A stretch of 59,658 bases of DNA from Acidimicrobiaceae bacterium (GCA_002729125.1 PBTQ01000053.1:1-59658), one strand, 5' to 3'. Numbered from the stretch's first letter, positions 25,136 through 33,977 are shown. The notes: generated by a model not told the origin, from the letters alone. A program made the numbers and translations.

Positions 25136-25756
25136 ATGCGTCCGCAGAAGATGGTGACCCTCGATGTCGAGGGCGTGCTCATTCCCGAGGTGTGGGTCGA
25201 CCTCGCCGAGCGGACGGGCATCGACGAACTCACGCGCACGACACGGGACGAACCCAACTACGACACGCTGATGAACTACCGGCTCGAAATCCTCGAGCGG
25301 GAGGGTGTCACGATGGGTGACCTGCGGGACGTGCTCGCCGAGATGGGTCCGCTCAACGGTGCCCACGATTTCCTCCAGAGCCTTCGCGACCAGTATCAGG
25401 TGATCTTGCTGAGCGACACATTCCAGCAGTTCGCTTCGCCGCTGATGAAGCAGCTCGGCTGCCCCACGATCCTGTGTCACCAGCTGCGGGTGAAGGGCGA
25501 TCGCATCGTCGACTATGTGCTCCGCATCGACGATCATAAGCGCCGATCGGTCGAGGCGTTCCGCTCGCTGAACTACCAGGTGGTCGCCGCCGGTGATTCG
25601 TACAACGACCTCTCGATGATTCGAGCCGCTAACGCCGGGGCGTTGTTCCACGCCCCACAGAACGTCATCGACGAGAACCCCGACTTGCCAGCGTTCGACT
25701 CCTACGACGAGCTGCGGGCGTGGATCGACTCGACTGATCCCAGCCCTGGGACCTAA
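25136..25756 (+). CDS. thrH: ThrH-type HAD phosphatase: phosphoserine phosphatase / homoserine phosphotransferase
   Basis: 206 residues, full length. It matches ThrH of Pseudomonas along its length: the HAD nucleophile motif reads LDVEGVL (D10, with Glu at the +2 position where most HAD enzymes have Asp, a ThrH trait), motif [11 protein letters not shown], motif III lysine region RIDDHKRRS, motif [13 protein letters not shown] and LFHAPQNV. The known activity is dephosphorylation of phosphoserine and phosphate transfer to homoserine, linking serine and threonine synthesis. Its TAA stop overlaps the convergent trpB2 stop by 4 bp (CTAA). Confidence 0.93.
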   Translation: MRPQKMVTLDVEGVLIPEVWVDLAERTGIDELTRTTRDEPNYDTLMNYRLEILEREGVTMGDLRDVLAEMGPLNGAHDFLQSLRDQYQVILLSDTFQQFASPLMKQLGCPTILCHQLRVKGDRIVDYVLRIDDHKRRSVEAFRSLNYQVVAAGDSYNDLSMIRAANAGALFHAPQNVIDENPDLPAFDSYDELRAWIDSTDPSPGT

Positions 25757-27120
25757 GCGTCGATGATCGGCACCTGCGCCATCGCCTCGGCGATCGCGTC
25801 GTCGCTCAGGTCGTAGTCGACCATCTCACCCGAGAGGAAGCTCTCGTAGGCGGCGAGGTCGAGGTGGCCGTGGCCGCACAGCGCGGTGAGGATCACACGC
25901 TCTTCGCCGGCCTCCTTGGCGCGGTTGGCCTCACGGATCGCAGCCGCGATGGCGTGGGTCGGCTCAGGGGCAGGGACGATACCTTCGGTGCGGGCGAATT
26001 GCAGTGCACCGGTGAAGCATTCGGTCTGGCCGATCGCCTCGGCTTCGACGAGGCCCGTCTCGTACAGGTGCGAGACCAGCGGCGACATGCCGTGGTAGCG
26101 CAGGCCACCGGCGTGGATCGGATCGGGGATGAAGTTGTGCCCGAGGGTGTGCATCTTCACGAGAGGTGTCATGCCGGCGCTGTCGCCGAAGTCGTAGCGG
26201 TACTCGCCCTTACTCATTGACGGACATGCCGCCGGCTCGACGCAACGGATCGTCGGGTTCATGTTGCCCTTCAGCTTCTCGCGAAGGAACGGGAAGCTGA
26301 GACCGCCGAAGTTCGAGCCGCCACCGGTGCAGCCGACGAGCACGTCGGGCTGTTCGCCGACCTTGGCGAGCTGGAGGAGCGCCTCTTCGCCGATGATCGT
26401 CTGGTGCAGCAGCACGTGGTTGAGCACCGAGCCGAGGGCGTAACGGGTGGTGGGATCCTCGACCGCCATGGCGACAGCCTCGGAGATTGCGATGCCGAGC
26501 GAACCTGGATGATCCGGATCCTGGGCGAGCAGTTGGCGACCGAAGTCGGTCTTGTCGCTCGGTGACGGGTGCACGGTGGCGCCCCAGATTCCCATCATCG
26601 TCTTGCGGTATGGCTTGGCTCGGTACGACGCTGCGACCTGCCACACCTCGCACTCAATGCCGTATTGGGCGGTGGCGAACGCAAGGGAGCTGCCCCACTG
26701 GCCAGCGCCGGTCTCCGTGGTGAGCTTCGTGATGCCCTCTTGGTGGTTGTAGTAGGCCTGTGGCACGGAGGTGTTGGGCTTGTGGGAGCCGGCCGGGCTC
26801 ACGCCTTCGTACTTGTAGTAGATGCGGGCGGGCGTATCGAGCAGCTGTTCGAGTCGTCGAGCTCGGAACAGCGGGCTCGGGCGCCACAGCTTGTAGACGT
26901 CAATTACCCCGCCGGGGATGTCGATATAGGAGTCGGTGGAGACCTCCTGCATGATCAGCGCCATCGGGAACAGCGGGGCGAGATCGTCGGGTCCGATCGG
27001 CTCGTGGGTGCCGGGGTGAAGGGGCGGGGGCGGCGGCGTCGGCAGATCGGGGATGACGTTGTACCACTGGGTGGGCATCTCAGATTCGTCGAGCAAAATC
27101 TTGCTGTAGTCCGCAGCCAT
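25753..27120 (-). CDS. trpB2: Tryptophan synthase beta-like protein, TrpB2 type
   Basis: 455 residues, longer than ordinary TrpB and with the TrpB2 N-terminus ([23 protein letters not shown]). PLP Schiff-base lysine is K114 in [14 protein letters not shown]; the phosphate loop is [11 protein letters not shown]. TrpB2 proteins condense indole (or phosphoserine-type substrates) with serine without needing TrpA; no trpA is nearby. It converges on thrH, a phosphoserine-handling enzyme, which is suggestive given reports that some TrpB2 enzymes prefer phosphoserine. It has a leadered promoter with TATAAA and a strong dyad rather than a leaderless start. Confidence 0.94.
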   Translation of the reverse strand: MAADYSKILLDESEMPTQWYNVIPDLPTPPPPPLHPGTHEPIGPDDLAPLFPMALIMQEVSTDSYIDIPGGVIDVYKLWRPSPLFRARRLEQLLDTPARIYYKYEGVSPAGSHKPNTSVPQAYYNHQEGITKLTTETGAGQWGSSLAFATAQYGIECEVWQVAASYRAKPYRKTMMGIWGATVHPSPSDKTDFGRQLLAQDPDHPGSLGIAISEAVAMAVEDPTTRYALGSVLNHVLLHQTIIGEEALLQLAKVGEQPDVLVGCTGGGSNFGGLSFPFLREKLKGNMNPTIRCVEPAACPSMSKGEYRYDFGDSAGMTPLVKMHTLGHNFIPDPIHAGGLRYHGMSPLVSHLYETGLVEAEAIGQTECFTGALQFARTEGIVPAPEPTHAIAAAIREANRAKEAGEERVILTALCGHGHLDLAAYESFLSGEMVDYDLSDDAIAEAMAQVPIIDA

Positions 27121-27134
27121 GGGCGCCTCTTTCG

Positions 27135-27158
27135 CGTCGTTGAGAACGACGATTTATA
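27135..27158 (-). promoter_or_regulatory. trpB2 promoter -10 and operator dyad
   Basis: TATAAA on the minus strand (27158-27153) is a strong -10 element, rare in this GC-rich window. Immediately downstream, CGTCGTT-GAG-AACGACG (27135-27151) is a perfect dyad with 7-bp arms covering the expected transcription start, ending 15 bp from the ATG. This placement fits a repressor operator; a leader hairpin is the alternative. Confidence 0.5.
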
Positions 27159-27218
27159 TCACGCTCTCGTCGTACGACCAGCGGGTCCCGGGCTCCGGGC
27201 TGGGTGAGGTGCGCCTGA

Positions 27219-28079
27219 TCAGATGAGATGGAAGAGGTGGTCGCCGTCGTACGCGGCGTCGGGGTTGTCCCGAACCCGACGGTCGAGCTCGTGGGCGTCG
27301 TCGCCCACGAGGATGCGCCACCGGCCGCCAAGCACGCCAGCGAGAATCACCGCAGCTGCCTCGGAGGCGGTCATCGGAGCCTGCTCCTCGAATATCTGGT
27401 CGACGGCGATCATGAACTCCGCCACCTCGGCGGTGGGTTCGACCGCAGCGTGGCGCAGGGAGTTGGCGACGATCTTCGTCCCGATGTGGCCGGGCATGAC
27501 GACGTGAGCCGAGACGTGTGGGGCGTGCACCTGGAGGTCGGTGATCAGGGCTTCGGTGAAGCCTTTCACTGCGAACTTCGACGCCGAGTAGGCGGTGTGG
27601 GGACGGTCGGGTCCGACGGACGCGTAGAAGCCGTTGACGCTCGACGTGTTGACCACTGCGCCTTCGGATGCGGCCGCGACGAGTGGCAGGAAGACGCGGC
27701 AGCCCAGGTAGACACCGCCCCAGACGACATCGAAGGTTCGTTCCCACGCCGGCCGCTCGGTCTCGAACATGGAGCCGCCGCCGGCGATGCCGGCGTTGTT
27801 GAACAGCAGATGGATGTGATCGGTGTCCAAGCTCTCGACGATCGCGTCGCGAAAGGCCTCGAGATCCGCTTCCTTCGACACGTCGGCCGTGTGGGTGAGC
27901 ACCCGCACGTCGGGCGACTCGTCGGCGACTATCGCCGCCGTCTCAGCCATCGTGTCGGGGGAGAGGTCGCAGAAGGCGACGTCGCAGCCGCCGGCCGCGA
28001 GCTGACGCACGAGCTCGCGGCCCATGCCGGTGCCGCCGCCGGTGACGATTGCGATCTTGCGGGAAAGATCAGTGATCAT
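27219..28079 (-). CDS. Short-chain dehydrogenase/reductase
   Basis: 286 residues from the ATG at 28079, which overlaps the P450 stop as TGATG, so translation is coupled. Classical SDR motifs are present: cofactor-binding VTGGGTGMGREL, NNAG at LLFNNAGIAGGG, catalytic Ser in VVNTSSVNG and YSASK. The Asp ending the second strand (AFCDLS) favours NAD(H). It probably oxidises the alcohol formed by the upstream P450; the substrate is unknown. Confidence 0.93.
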   Translation of the reverse strand: MITDLSRKIAIVTGGGTGMGRELVRQLAAGGCDVAFCDLSPDTMAETAAIVADESPDVRVLTHTADVSKEADLEAFRDAIVESLDTDHIHLLFNNAGIAGGGSMFETERPAWERTFDVVWGGVYLGCRVFLPLVAAASEGAVVNTSSVNGFYASVGPDRPHTAYSASKFAVKGFTEALITDLQVHAPHVSAHVVMPGHIGTKIVANSLRHAAVEPTAEVAEFMIAVDQIFEEQAPMTASEAAAVILAGVLGGRWRILVGDDAHELDRRVRDNPDAAYDGDHLFHLI

Positions 28080-29344
28080 CAGGAACTCCACTTCACCCGC
28101 ACGGGGAGGTGCTTATAGCCGTGCACGAAGCTGGCCGAGACGACACTGCGGTCGCCGGCCGGTTCGATCGAGTCGATGCGTTCGACCATCTGCTCGAGCA
28201 GGGCGGCGATGCTCGCCTTCGCCAGATGGGCGCCAAGGCAGTAGTGCTCCGCCCAGCCGAAGCCGAGATGCCGGTTGGGGGTGCGGCCGACATCGAAGCG
28301 GTCAGGATCGTCGAACACCTCTTCATCGCGGTTGGCGGCGCCGTAGAACATCGCCACCGCCGCGCCCTCACGGATGAGGGTGTCGTCGAGCTGGTAGTCG
28401 CGAAGCGCTGTGCGCTTCATGTAGTTGACGGGGGCCGTCCAGCGCACGATCTCCTCGACCGCTGTCTTGATCAATGACGGGTCGGCCTTGAGTCGAGCGA
28501 ACTCTTCGGGGTGGTCGAGGAAAGCCGCGATCGCGCCGGAGAGAGAATGGCGGGTCGTGTCGTGGCCGGCATTGAACACGATCAGGTAGTAGCCGAGAGT
28601 CTCGACGAGACCCATCGGTTCGCCATTTTCGAGGGTGGCATTGGCGAGCAGCGAGGCGAGATCGTCGCAGGGGTTGGCCCGCCGGTCCTCGATGATCGTG
28701 TTGAACATGGTGAAGAACTCCATGCCCAGTTCTGCCGAGGCAGCGGCCCGATCCTCGCCGGGGCGCCCGACGTCGGGATCGTCGAATGCGAACAGTTGCG
28801 AGGTGAGCTCAAGCAGCCGGTCCTCGTCGGCCTCGGGCACGCCGAGGATCGTGCAGAGGACGCGAAGCGGGTGCCGCTGAGCGACGAGCTCGACGAAGTC
28901 GACCGGCTCGTTGCCGTGCCCGGCGAGACGATCCATCATCAGTGTGGCGGTGTCGGTGACGATCTCATCGAGGCGGGTGATGCCCCGCGGGGTGAAGAAT
29001 CCGCTGGCGACCTTGCGGAACGCGCGGTGGTCGGGCGGGTCCATCGAGATGATCACCCGCATCTGATTGAAGGGGTTCGACTCGTCGGCGATGACGTCCA
29101 GCTGGTCCTTGCGGAACAGGATGATGTTGCCCGCTGCGCTGGAGAACACTTCCGGCTGCGACGAGATCTCCGTGATGTGGCGGTGCTTTGTGATCGCCCA
29201 GAACGGCTGCACAGCGTCGGCGTCGGTCATGTGCACCGGCTCGTTGGCGCGGAGCCATCTCCATTCCTCGTATGGGAAACTCTGCTCGCCGTACTCGTGG
29301 TTGAGCACAAGCCGATTGTCGAGGTTGTCGGGAGCCATCGTCAT
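28079..29344 (-). CDS. Cytochrome P450, operon partner of the SDR
   Basis: 421 residues from ATG 29344; TACGAT is 6 nt upstream, suggesting a leaderless message. Heme Cys is C369 in GFGWAEHYCLGAH; the I-helix motif is NAGHDTT (258-264); ExxR is E298-R301. It is clearly distinct from the P450 at 16407-17729. Its stop overlaps the start of the SDR (TGATG), so hydroxylation followed by alcohol oxidation is likely. No dedicated redox partner is adjacent. Confidence 0.95.
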   Translation of the reverse strand: MTMAPDNLDNRLVLNHEYGEQSFPYEEWRWLRANEPVHMTDADAVQPFWAITKHRHITEISSQPEVFSSAAGNIILFRKDQLDVIADESNPFNQMRVIISMDPPDHRAFRKVASGFFTPRGITRLDEIVTDTATLMMDRLAGHGNEPVDFVELVAQRHPLRVLCTILGVPEADEDRLLELTSQLFAFDDPDVGRPGEDRAAASAELGMEFFTMFNTIIEDRRANPCDDLASLLANATLENGEPMGLVETLGYYLIVFNAGHDTTRHSLSGAIAAFLDHPEEFARLKADPSLIKTAVEEIVRWTAPVNYMKRTALRDYQLDDTLIREGAAVAMFYGAANRDEEVFDDPDRFDVGRTPNRHLGFGWAEHYCLGAHLAKASIAALLEQMVERIDSIEPAGDRSVVSASFVHGYKHLPVRVKWSS

Positions 29345-29457
29345 GTGTCGATCGTAGGTTCGACGGCGCCTCTGAGCGAAAAGTGTCCTCGTCGAGCGGA
29401 AGCTTTGGGCGTTGCATCGTTCGACGTGATCGGCCAAGGGCGACTAAGACGACGGAC

Positions 29458-29994
29458 ATGGCGACCCCACGACAGCCCGGCCTCGGAGCGGTTTTCACCG
29501 ACCGTGGTGACGACGACGAGATCCCCTACATCAAGGTTCGTAGCCAGCGAAACGCAGACGGGACCGAAGTCCACGTCTGGGAAAAGTGGGTCGCGTTCAA
29601 CGTCGACCCGCTCTATCTCGCCCTGTTCGCCCGCTATGACCCCGGCATGATCGTTCGTCACCACGGCCACCACAGTCCGCACACGCTGCTGGTGCTTGGC
29701 GGGTCGATTCGATGTGGTGATGTCGATCTCGGGCCCGGCGATCACGTCGAACTGCCACTCGGCGCCTCGTTCGGCCCGTTCGAAGCTGGCCCCGATGGGG
29801 CTGAGCTGTACGAGGTGATGATGGGCGACCCTCGTTCCTGGTCTGACGACGAGGAATCCATGGTCGCCCTCCTCGCCGCTCGCGGCGCCGAACGGCTGCC
29901 CGACCCTCCGATTGATCTCCCCGGCGGGCTCGAGGACCTCCGCCAGGTCTACGCCCGAGCCGAAGCACTCGCCGCGGAGGCCGACCCTGACTGA
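29458..29994 (+). CDS. Cupin-fold protein
   Basis: 178 residues with one cupin barrel: GMIVRHHGHHSPHTLLVLGGSIRCGDVDLGPGDHVELPLG resembles the first cupin motif (HH, later Glu/His) and its following turn, with a His cluster at HHGHHSPH able to hold a metal. The C-terminal 50 residues are helical. Enzymatic role is unknown. Divergent from the P450 at 29344; overlaps the next gene by a few bases. Confidence 0.8.
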   Translation: MATPRQPGLGAVFTDRGDDDEIPYIKVRSQRNADGTEVHVWEKWVAFNVDPLYLALFARYDPGMIVRHHGHHSPHTLLVLGGSIRCGDVDLGPGDHVELPLGASFGPFEAGPDGAELYEVMMGDPRSWSDDEESMVALLAARGAERLPDPPIDLPGGLEDLRQVYARAEALAAEADPD

Positions 29995-30847
29995 GCACCG
30001 TCTCGGCGTCGGGGCGCCGATGTGGGCGAACCGGGACTGGGTCGGGCGCTCGCTTCCCGCCGGTACACCCGCCGGACGCGAACTCGATGCCTACGCCAGA
30101 GTCGTCAATGCCGTTGAGGGAAACACGACCTTTTACGCCACGCCCGATGCGGCCACGATCGATCGATGGCGTACCGCCACGGCACCCGGCTTCCGTTTCG
30201 TCTTCAAGCTCCCTCGTGAAATCACGCACGACTGGCGCCTGCGCAACACCACTGCGGAGCTCGGGATATTTCTCGACCGCATCGAACCCCTCGGGGACCG
30301 TCTCGGTCCGCTGATGATTCAGCTCCCGGCGTCGTTTCGTCCCGACGACCTTCCGGTGCTTGCGGCCTTTCTCGACACCGTCTCGACCTCGTTCGCGTGG
30401 TCGGTCGAGGTGCGGCACCTCGCCTTTCATGCCGGGGGCGACGCCGAACGGCTGCTCAACGATCTTCTCCATGAACGGTCCGTCAACCGGGTTGTGCTCG
30501 ACAGCCGTCCCGTCTTCGACGGACCTCGCGAGACGCCGGAAGAGATCGATGCCTGGGAGAAGAAGCCGCGGGTCCCCGTGCGTGCCGTCGCGACGGGGGA
30601 GCAACCGATCGTGCGGTTCATCGGGCAGATCGACGCCAACCCGCCCTACTGGAAGAAGTGGGTCGACACCGTGGTGCGTTGGCTCGATCAGGGCCGCCGT
30701 CCGGTCGTTTTCCTCCATACGCCCGACAACCTCGTCTCTCCTGAACTCTGCCGCCGGTTTCATGCCGAGGTCGCAGACCAAAGCGATGAACCAAACCTGC
30801 CGCCTGCACCACCGGTGCCGACCCAGGACGGACTGGAATTGGGGTGA
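29987..30847 (+). CDS. DUF72 (YecE-like) TIM-barrel protein
   Basis: About 286 residues. DUF72 features are LGVGAPMWANRDWVGRSLP at the first strand, YARVVNAVEGNTTFYATP, FRFVFKLPREITHDW, PLMIQLPASF and VEVRH. The start is uncertain: the fold begins before ATG 30020, so a CTG at 29987 overlapping the cupin stop, or an ATG at 29912 with a large overlap, must be used. The biochemical role of the family is unknown to me. The tight overlap with the cupin suggests an operon. Confidence 0.82.
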   Translation: MTEHRLGVGAPMWANRDWVGRSLPAGTPAGRELDAYARVVNAVEGNTTFYATPDAATIDRWRTATAPGFRFVFKLPREITHDWRLRNTTAELGIFLDRIEPLGDRLGPLMIQLPASFRPDDLPVLAAFLDTVSTSFAWSVEVRHLAFHAGGDAERLLNDLLHERSVNRVVLDSRPVFDGPRETPEEIDAWEKKPRVPVRAVATGEQPIVRFIGQIDANPPYWKKWVDTVVRWLDQGRRPVVFLHTPDNLVSPELCRRFHAEVADQSDEPNLPPAPPVPTQDGLELG

Positions 30848-30891
30848 ACCTGACCCCGACTCGGCTCGATCGAGTTGATATCGTTCAGCGC

Positions 30892-31284
30892 ATGGCGACC
30901 CCCACCTCCAACGCTCCCCGGCACACCGGGCTGCTGGTTGCGGGCCTGCTTGCGATCCCGTTCGCCTCGGTGTCGATCGCAGCGCAGTTGGGCGACATTG
31001 CCTCCACCACCGATCCCCGTGACGCCCTCGCTGGCGGTCTTGCCTTGCTCATGGGCGTAGCGCTTGGTCTTGTCGTACGGAGCGTTGTCGTCACCCTCGA
31101 CGCCCGTGTCCGAGGCGGTGTCCGGCTTGTCGCTGCGGCACTGCGTCCGCTGCCCGGTGCGATCGTCGATATCGTCGATATCGTCGGCGTCAGCGGCCGA
31201 TCGATCGGCGCGGCGACCATGCCTCGTCTCGTCTTCGTCCCCGCTGAGACTGGTCGAAGAGGACCTCCGATTCGCGTGCGCTGA
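30892..31284 (+). CDS. Small membrane protein of unknown function
   Basis: 130 residues from ATG 30892, with TATCGT 7 nt upstream (leaderless type). Two hydrophobic segments are visible, around residues 13-33 and 45-66, then an Arg-rich tail with the repeated string IVDIVDIVG. No family recognised. It precedes the His-rich lipoprotein gene by 64 bp and could belong to the same transcript, but the latter has its own Shine-Dalgarno. Confidence 0.6.
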   Translation: MATPTSNAPRHTGLLVAGLLAIPFASVSIAAQLGDIASTTDPRDALAGGLALLMGVALGLVVRSVVVTLDARVRGGVRLVAAALRPLPGAIVDIVDIVGVSGRSIGAATMPRLVFVPAETGRRGPPIRVR

Positions 31285-31348
31285 GCCATCGCGGCCGCGA
31301 TCTCGCCTGGCCGCTTCCCGCACGAATCGAATCAAGGAGATTTCACCT

Positions 31349-32251
31349 ATGCGCACGAACGCGCTGCGGCTGCTGGCCGCACTCTTTACCCTCTGCGTTG
31401 TCGCTGCCGCCTGTGGCGACCACGAGGCCGCGGAGGTCACCCCGCTCGACGATGTGTCCAACATGGAGGCCATCGACGAGAAACACGACCACGGCGATCA
31501 TGAAGACCATGACCACGACGATCATGACGATCATGGCGATCACGGCCAGGACCACGGGTCGCCCGTTGAATTCGAGGGTGCCGCCGTCCCGGCCCTTGGC
31601 GTCAGTGTCGAGCCCGACCCGGCCGGCGGCATCAACATCACGGTCAACACGACCAACTTCGCAGTGGTTCCTGAGGCTGCGTCTACGGCGCACGTTGAGG
31701 GCGAGGGGCACTTCCACCTCGACGTCGATGGCACGAAGGTCCAGCGCTTCTACAACGAGGCGATCTACTTCGCCGGCGTGACCGAAGGCGAGGTCACCGT
31801 CATGGTCGAGCTTTCGGCGAACGACCACCGCACCTATGCCGTCGACGGCGAGCCGATCGTCGCCATGGTGACCGTCGACGTGCCACCGCACGATCACGGT
31901 GCACACAGCCATGGTGATGCCGGCCAGGTCGCGTGGGCAGGCGAGGCGCCGCAGATGGCGATCGAGGTCGTGGAGGATCCGAAGTCGGGCTACAACGCTC
32001 TGATCACGGTCGACGGCATGACGCTCTCCGCGGAGAACGTCAACGGCGACAATGTCGATGGCGAGGGCCATCTGCACCTGCACGTCAACGGTCAAAAGGT
32101 CGGACGTCTCTACGGCGACGCCACCCACATCCCGGTGCTCCCTGTCGGCGAGGTCGAGATCACGGTTGGCGCGTTCGCCAACGACCACAGCGCCTATGTC
32201 ATCGACGGTGAACCGATCGAGGCGTCGACCTCGATCGTGGTTGCGTCATGA
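31349..32251 (+). CDS. His-rich metal-binding lipoprotein with duplicated HxH domain
   Basis: 300 residues; AAGGAG lies 9 nt before the ATG. The signal peptide ends VVAAAC with lipid Cys C22, so it should sit on the outer face of the membrane. Residues 45-70 are a His/Asp tract with more than ten histidines, a typical divalent-metal sponge. Two copies of a beta-rich domain follow (about 83-178 and 200-298), each with EGHxH (H121/H123; H241/H243/H245), a middle GEVxxxV strand, ANDH (H160; H280) and a DGEPI motif. A second short His cluster, HDHGAHSH, joins them. Copper or zinc capture is inferred. ATGA overlap with the next gene starts a three-gene coupled cassette. Confidence 0.85.
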   Translation: MRTNALRLLAALFTLCVVAAACGDHEAAEVTPLDDVSNMEAIDEKHDHGDHEDHDHDDHDDHGDHGQDHGSPVEFEGAAVPALGVSVEPDPAGGINITVNTTNFAVVPEAASTAHVEGEGHFHLDVDGTKVQRFYNEAIYFAGVTEGEVTVMVELSANDHRTYAVDGEPIVAMVTVDVPPHDHGAHSHGDAGQVAWAGEAPQMAIEVVEDPKSGYNALITVDGMTLSAENVNGDNVDGEGHLHLHVNGQKVGRLYGDATHIPVLPVGEVEITVGAFANDHSAYVIDGEPIEASTSIVVAS

Positions 32252-32592
32252 GCCGCGGACGTCTCATTGCCGTCGCTGCGCTCGGGGCCCTTGTGGCTGC
32301 GTGCGGCGGCAGCGACAGCGGTGCCGTCTCGGCTGAAGATGAGATCATCCTCGAGTTCGATGACGATGGTGGTCTCGTCGGCGGCGTTCGTCGGGAGTCA
32401 GTCGATCTCGGTTCGAAGGTGACCATGATCGTCGAAGGCAGCACCGATGAGCAGGTGCACGTCCACGGTTACGACCTCTACATCGAACCCGAGGGTCCCG
32501 CCGCCCTTGAGTTCGACGCCCTCATCCCCGGGCGCTTCGAGGTCGAACTCGAGCAGTCCGGTCAGTTCCTCATCGAGCTCACGGTCTCATGA
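32248..32592 (+). CDS. Cupredoxin-like small lipoprotein
   Basis: 114 residues. Lipoprotein signal with LVAACGGS, C19 being the lipid anchor. The rest is one small beta-sandwich resembling EfeO/cupredoxin-like domains: VTMIVEGSTDEQVHVHGYDLYIEP, then PGRFEVELEQSGQFLIELTVS. H71 and H73 in HVHGYD could hold metal, but the Cys and Met ligands of true type-1 copper sites are missing. Start and stop overlap both neighbours by 4 bp (ATGA), so it is made together with the His-rich lipoprotein and the membrane protein. Confidence 0.8.
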   Translation: MSRGRLIAVAALGALVAACGGSDSGAVSAEDEIILEFDDDGGLVGGVRRESVDLGSKVTMIVEGSTDEQVHVHGYDLYIEPEGPAALEFDALIPGRFEVELEQSGQFLIELTVS

Positions 32593-33977
32593 CCCGTCGT
32601 AGCCGCCTCGGTATCGCAACCGTCCTCGCCGGCGTGGCGGTGGCGGTCGCAACGCCGGCCGCTGCTCACGGCATCGGTGGCCGTACCGATCTGCCGTTGC
32701 CGGCCTGGCAGTTGGCGTGGGCGGCCGGCTTCGCCGTTGCGAGCTCCTTCGTGGCGCTTGGCGCGTTCTGGTCGCAGCCGCGGCTCGTCGCTGCGGCAGG
32801 CGGAGGGCGGACCCTCGTCGACACCCGGCGCCCGGTGATCCGCTGCCTTGAGTTCATCACCAAGTCGATCGGCGTGTTCCTCTTCGGCGTGCTCATGTGG
32901 GCAGCCTGGAGGGGCAACCCGAACGGGGCGGTCAATATCGCAGGCGATGCGTTGCTGATCTGGTTCTGGGTCGGCTTGCAGCTCGTGTCGTTCCTGTTAG
33001 GTGACGTCTGGCGAATGTTCAATCCCTTCGTCACGATCGCCAACTCGGGCGCGTGGGTTCGAGCCAAGATTCGGGGGGAAGAAGCGGCCCCAACCGAAGA
33101 CACGGGTCGGCTCAGCCTCTGGCCGGCCGTCGCTGCGATCTTCGCCTACCTGTGGTTCGAACTCGCCTATCACTCGACCGACAGCCCCCGATCGATCGCC
33201 GTGTTTCTCACCGTCTACTCGGTGGCGATGATCGGCGGCGCGACCGTGGAAGGCCGCGGCTGGGTGCGCCGAGCCGATGGCTTCGCCGTGTTGTTCACAA
33301 AGTTGGCCGCCATGTCGCCGATCCATCGCGACGACGACGGTCGTCTGCGGCTGCGTTCACCGCTCGCCGGGCTGTCGACCCTGCCTGACATCCCCGGCAC
33401 GGTGCCGTTCATCCTCGTGGTGCTCGGCTCAACCACGTTCGACGGCTTCACCCGCAGCTCGATCTGGCTCGACATCGCGGGTGAACAGACCGGCTGGGGC
33501 CGCACGGTCAGCAGCACGGTCGGCCTGCTCGTCATCACCGGGCTGGTCGCCATGGCCTACTCGGTTGCCATTTCGGCGATGGCGAATATCACCAGGGAGG
33601 AGTCGGTCGAGCTGAGCCGGTTGTTCGGGCCGACGCTCGTTCCGATCGCAGCGGCCTACGCCGTCGCCCACTACTTCAGCTTTCTCGTGCTCACCGGTCA
33701 GCGGATGTTCATCCGGATCAGCGATCCGGCCGGTCGCGGTTGGGATCTGTTCGGCACCGCCGATTACGCGATCGATTGGACGATCGTGTCGCCGGCCACG
33801 ATCGCGTGGGTGCAAACCCTTGCGATTGCGATCGGTCACGTTGCAGGTGTCGCAGCGGCTCACGATGTCGCGGTTAGTCGGTACGACCACCGACTCGCTG
33901 TCAGGTCGCAGTATCCGATGCTGGCTGCGATGATCCTCTACACCGTTCTCGGGCTCTTCCTCCTGCTTGGCGCCTAG
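32589..33977 (+). CDS. Polytopic membrane protein with exposed N-terminal His (putative metal transporter)
   Basis: 462 residues with a cleavable-looking signal (ATPAAA-HGIGGR) and about ten further transmembrane segments. Cleavage after AAA would leave H27 as the first residue, as in copper proteins with a histidine brace (CopC, LPMO); this is inference. Further histidines lie in or beside helices: ELAYHS, VAHYFSF, AIGHVAGVAAAHD. I do not recognise an assigned transporter family; comparable actinobacterial proteins are, as far as I recall, uncharacterised or doubtfully named. Coupling to two putative metal-binding lipoproteins suggests it moves or delivers a metal ion. Confidence 0.75.
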   Translation: MTRRSRLGIATVLAGVAVAVATPAAAHGIGGRTDLPLPAWQLAWAAGFAVASSFVALGAFWSQPRLVAAAGGGRTLVDTRRPVIRCLEFITKSIGVFLFGVLMWAAWRGNPNGAVNIAGDALLIWFWVGLQLVSFLLGDVWRMFNPFVTIANSGAWVRAKIRGEEAAPTEDTGRLSLWPAVAAIFAYLWFELAYHSTDSPRSIAVFLTVYSVAMIGGATVEGRGWVRRADGFAVLFTKLAAMSPIHRDDDGRLRLRSPLAGLSTLPDIPGTVPFILVVLGSTTFDGFTRSSIWLDIAGEQTGWGRTVSSTVGLLVITGLVAMAYSVAISAMANITREESVELSRLFGPTLVPIAAAYAVAHYFSFLVLTGQRMFIRISDPAGRGWDLFGTADYAIDWTIVSPATIAWVQTLAIAIGHVAGVAAAHDVAVSRYDHRLAVRSQYPMLAAMILYTVLGLFLLLGA

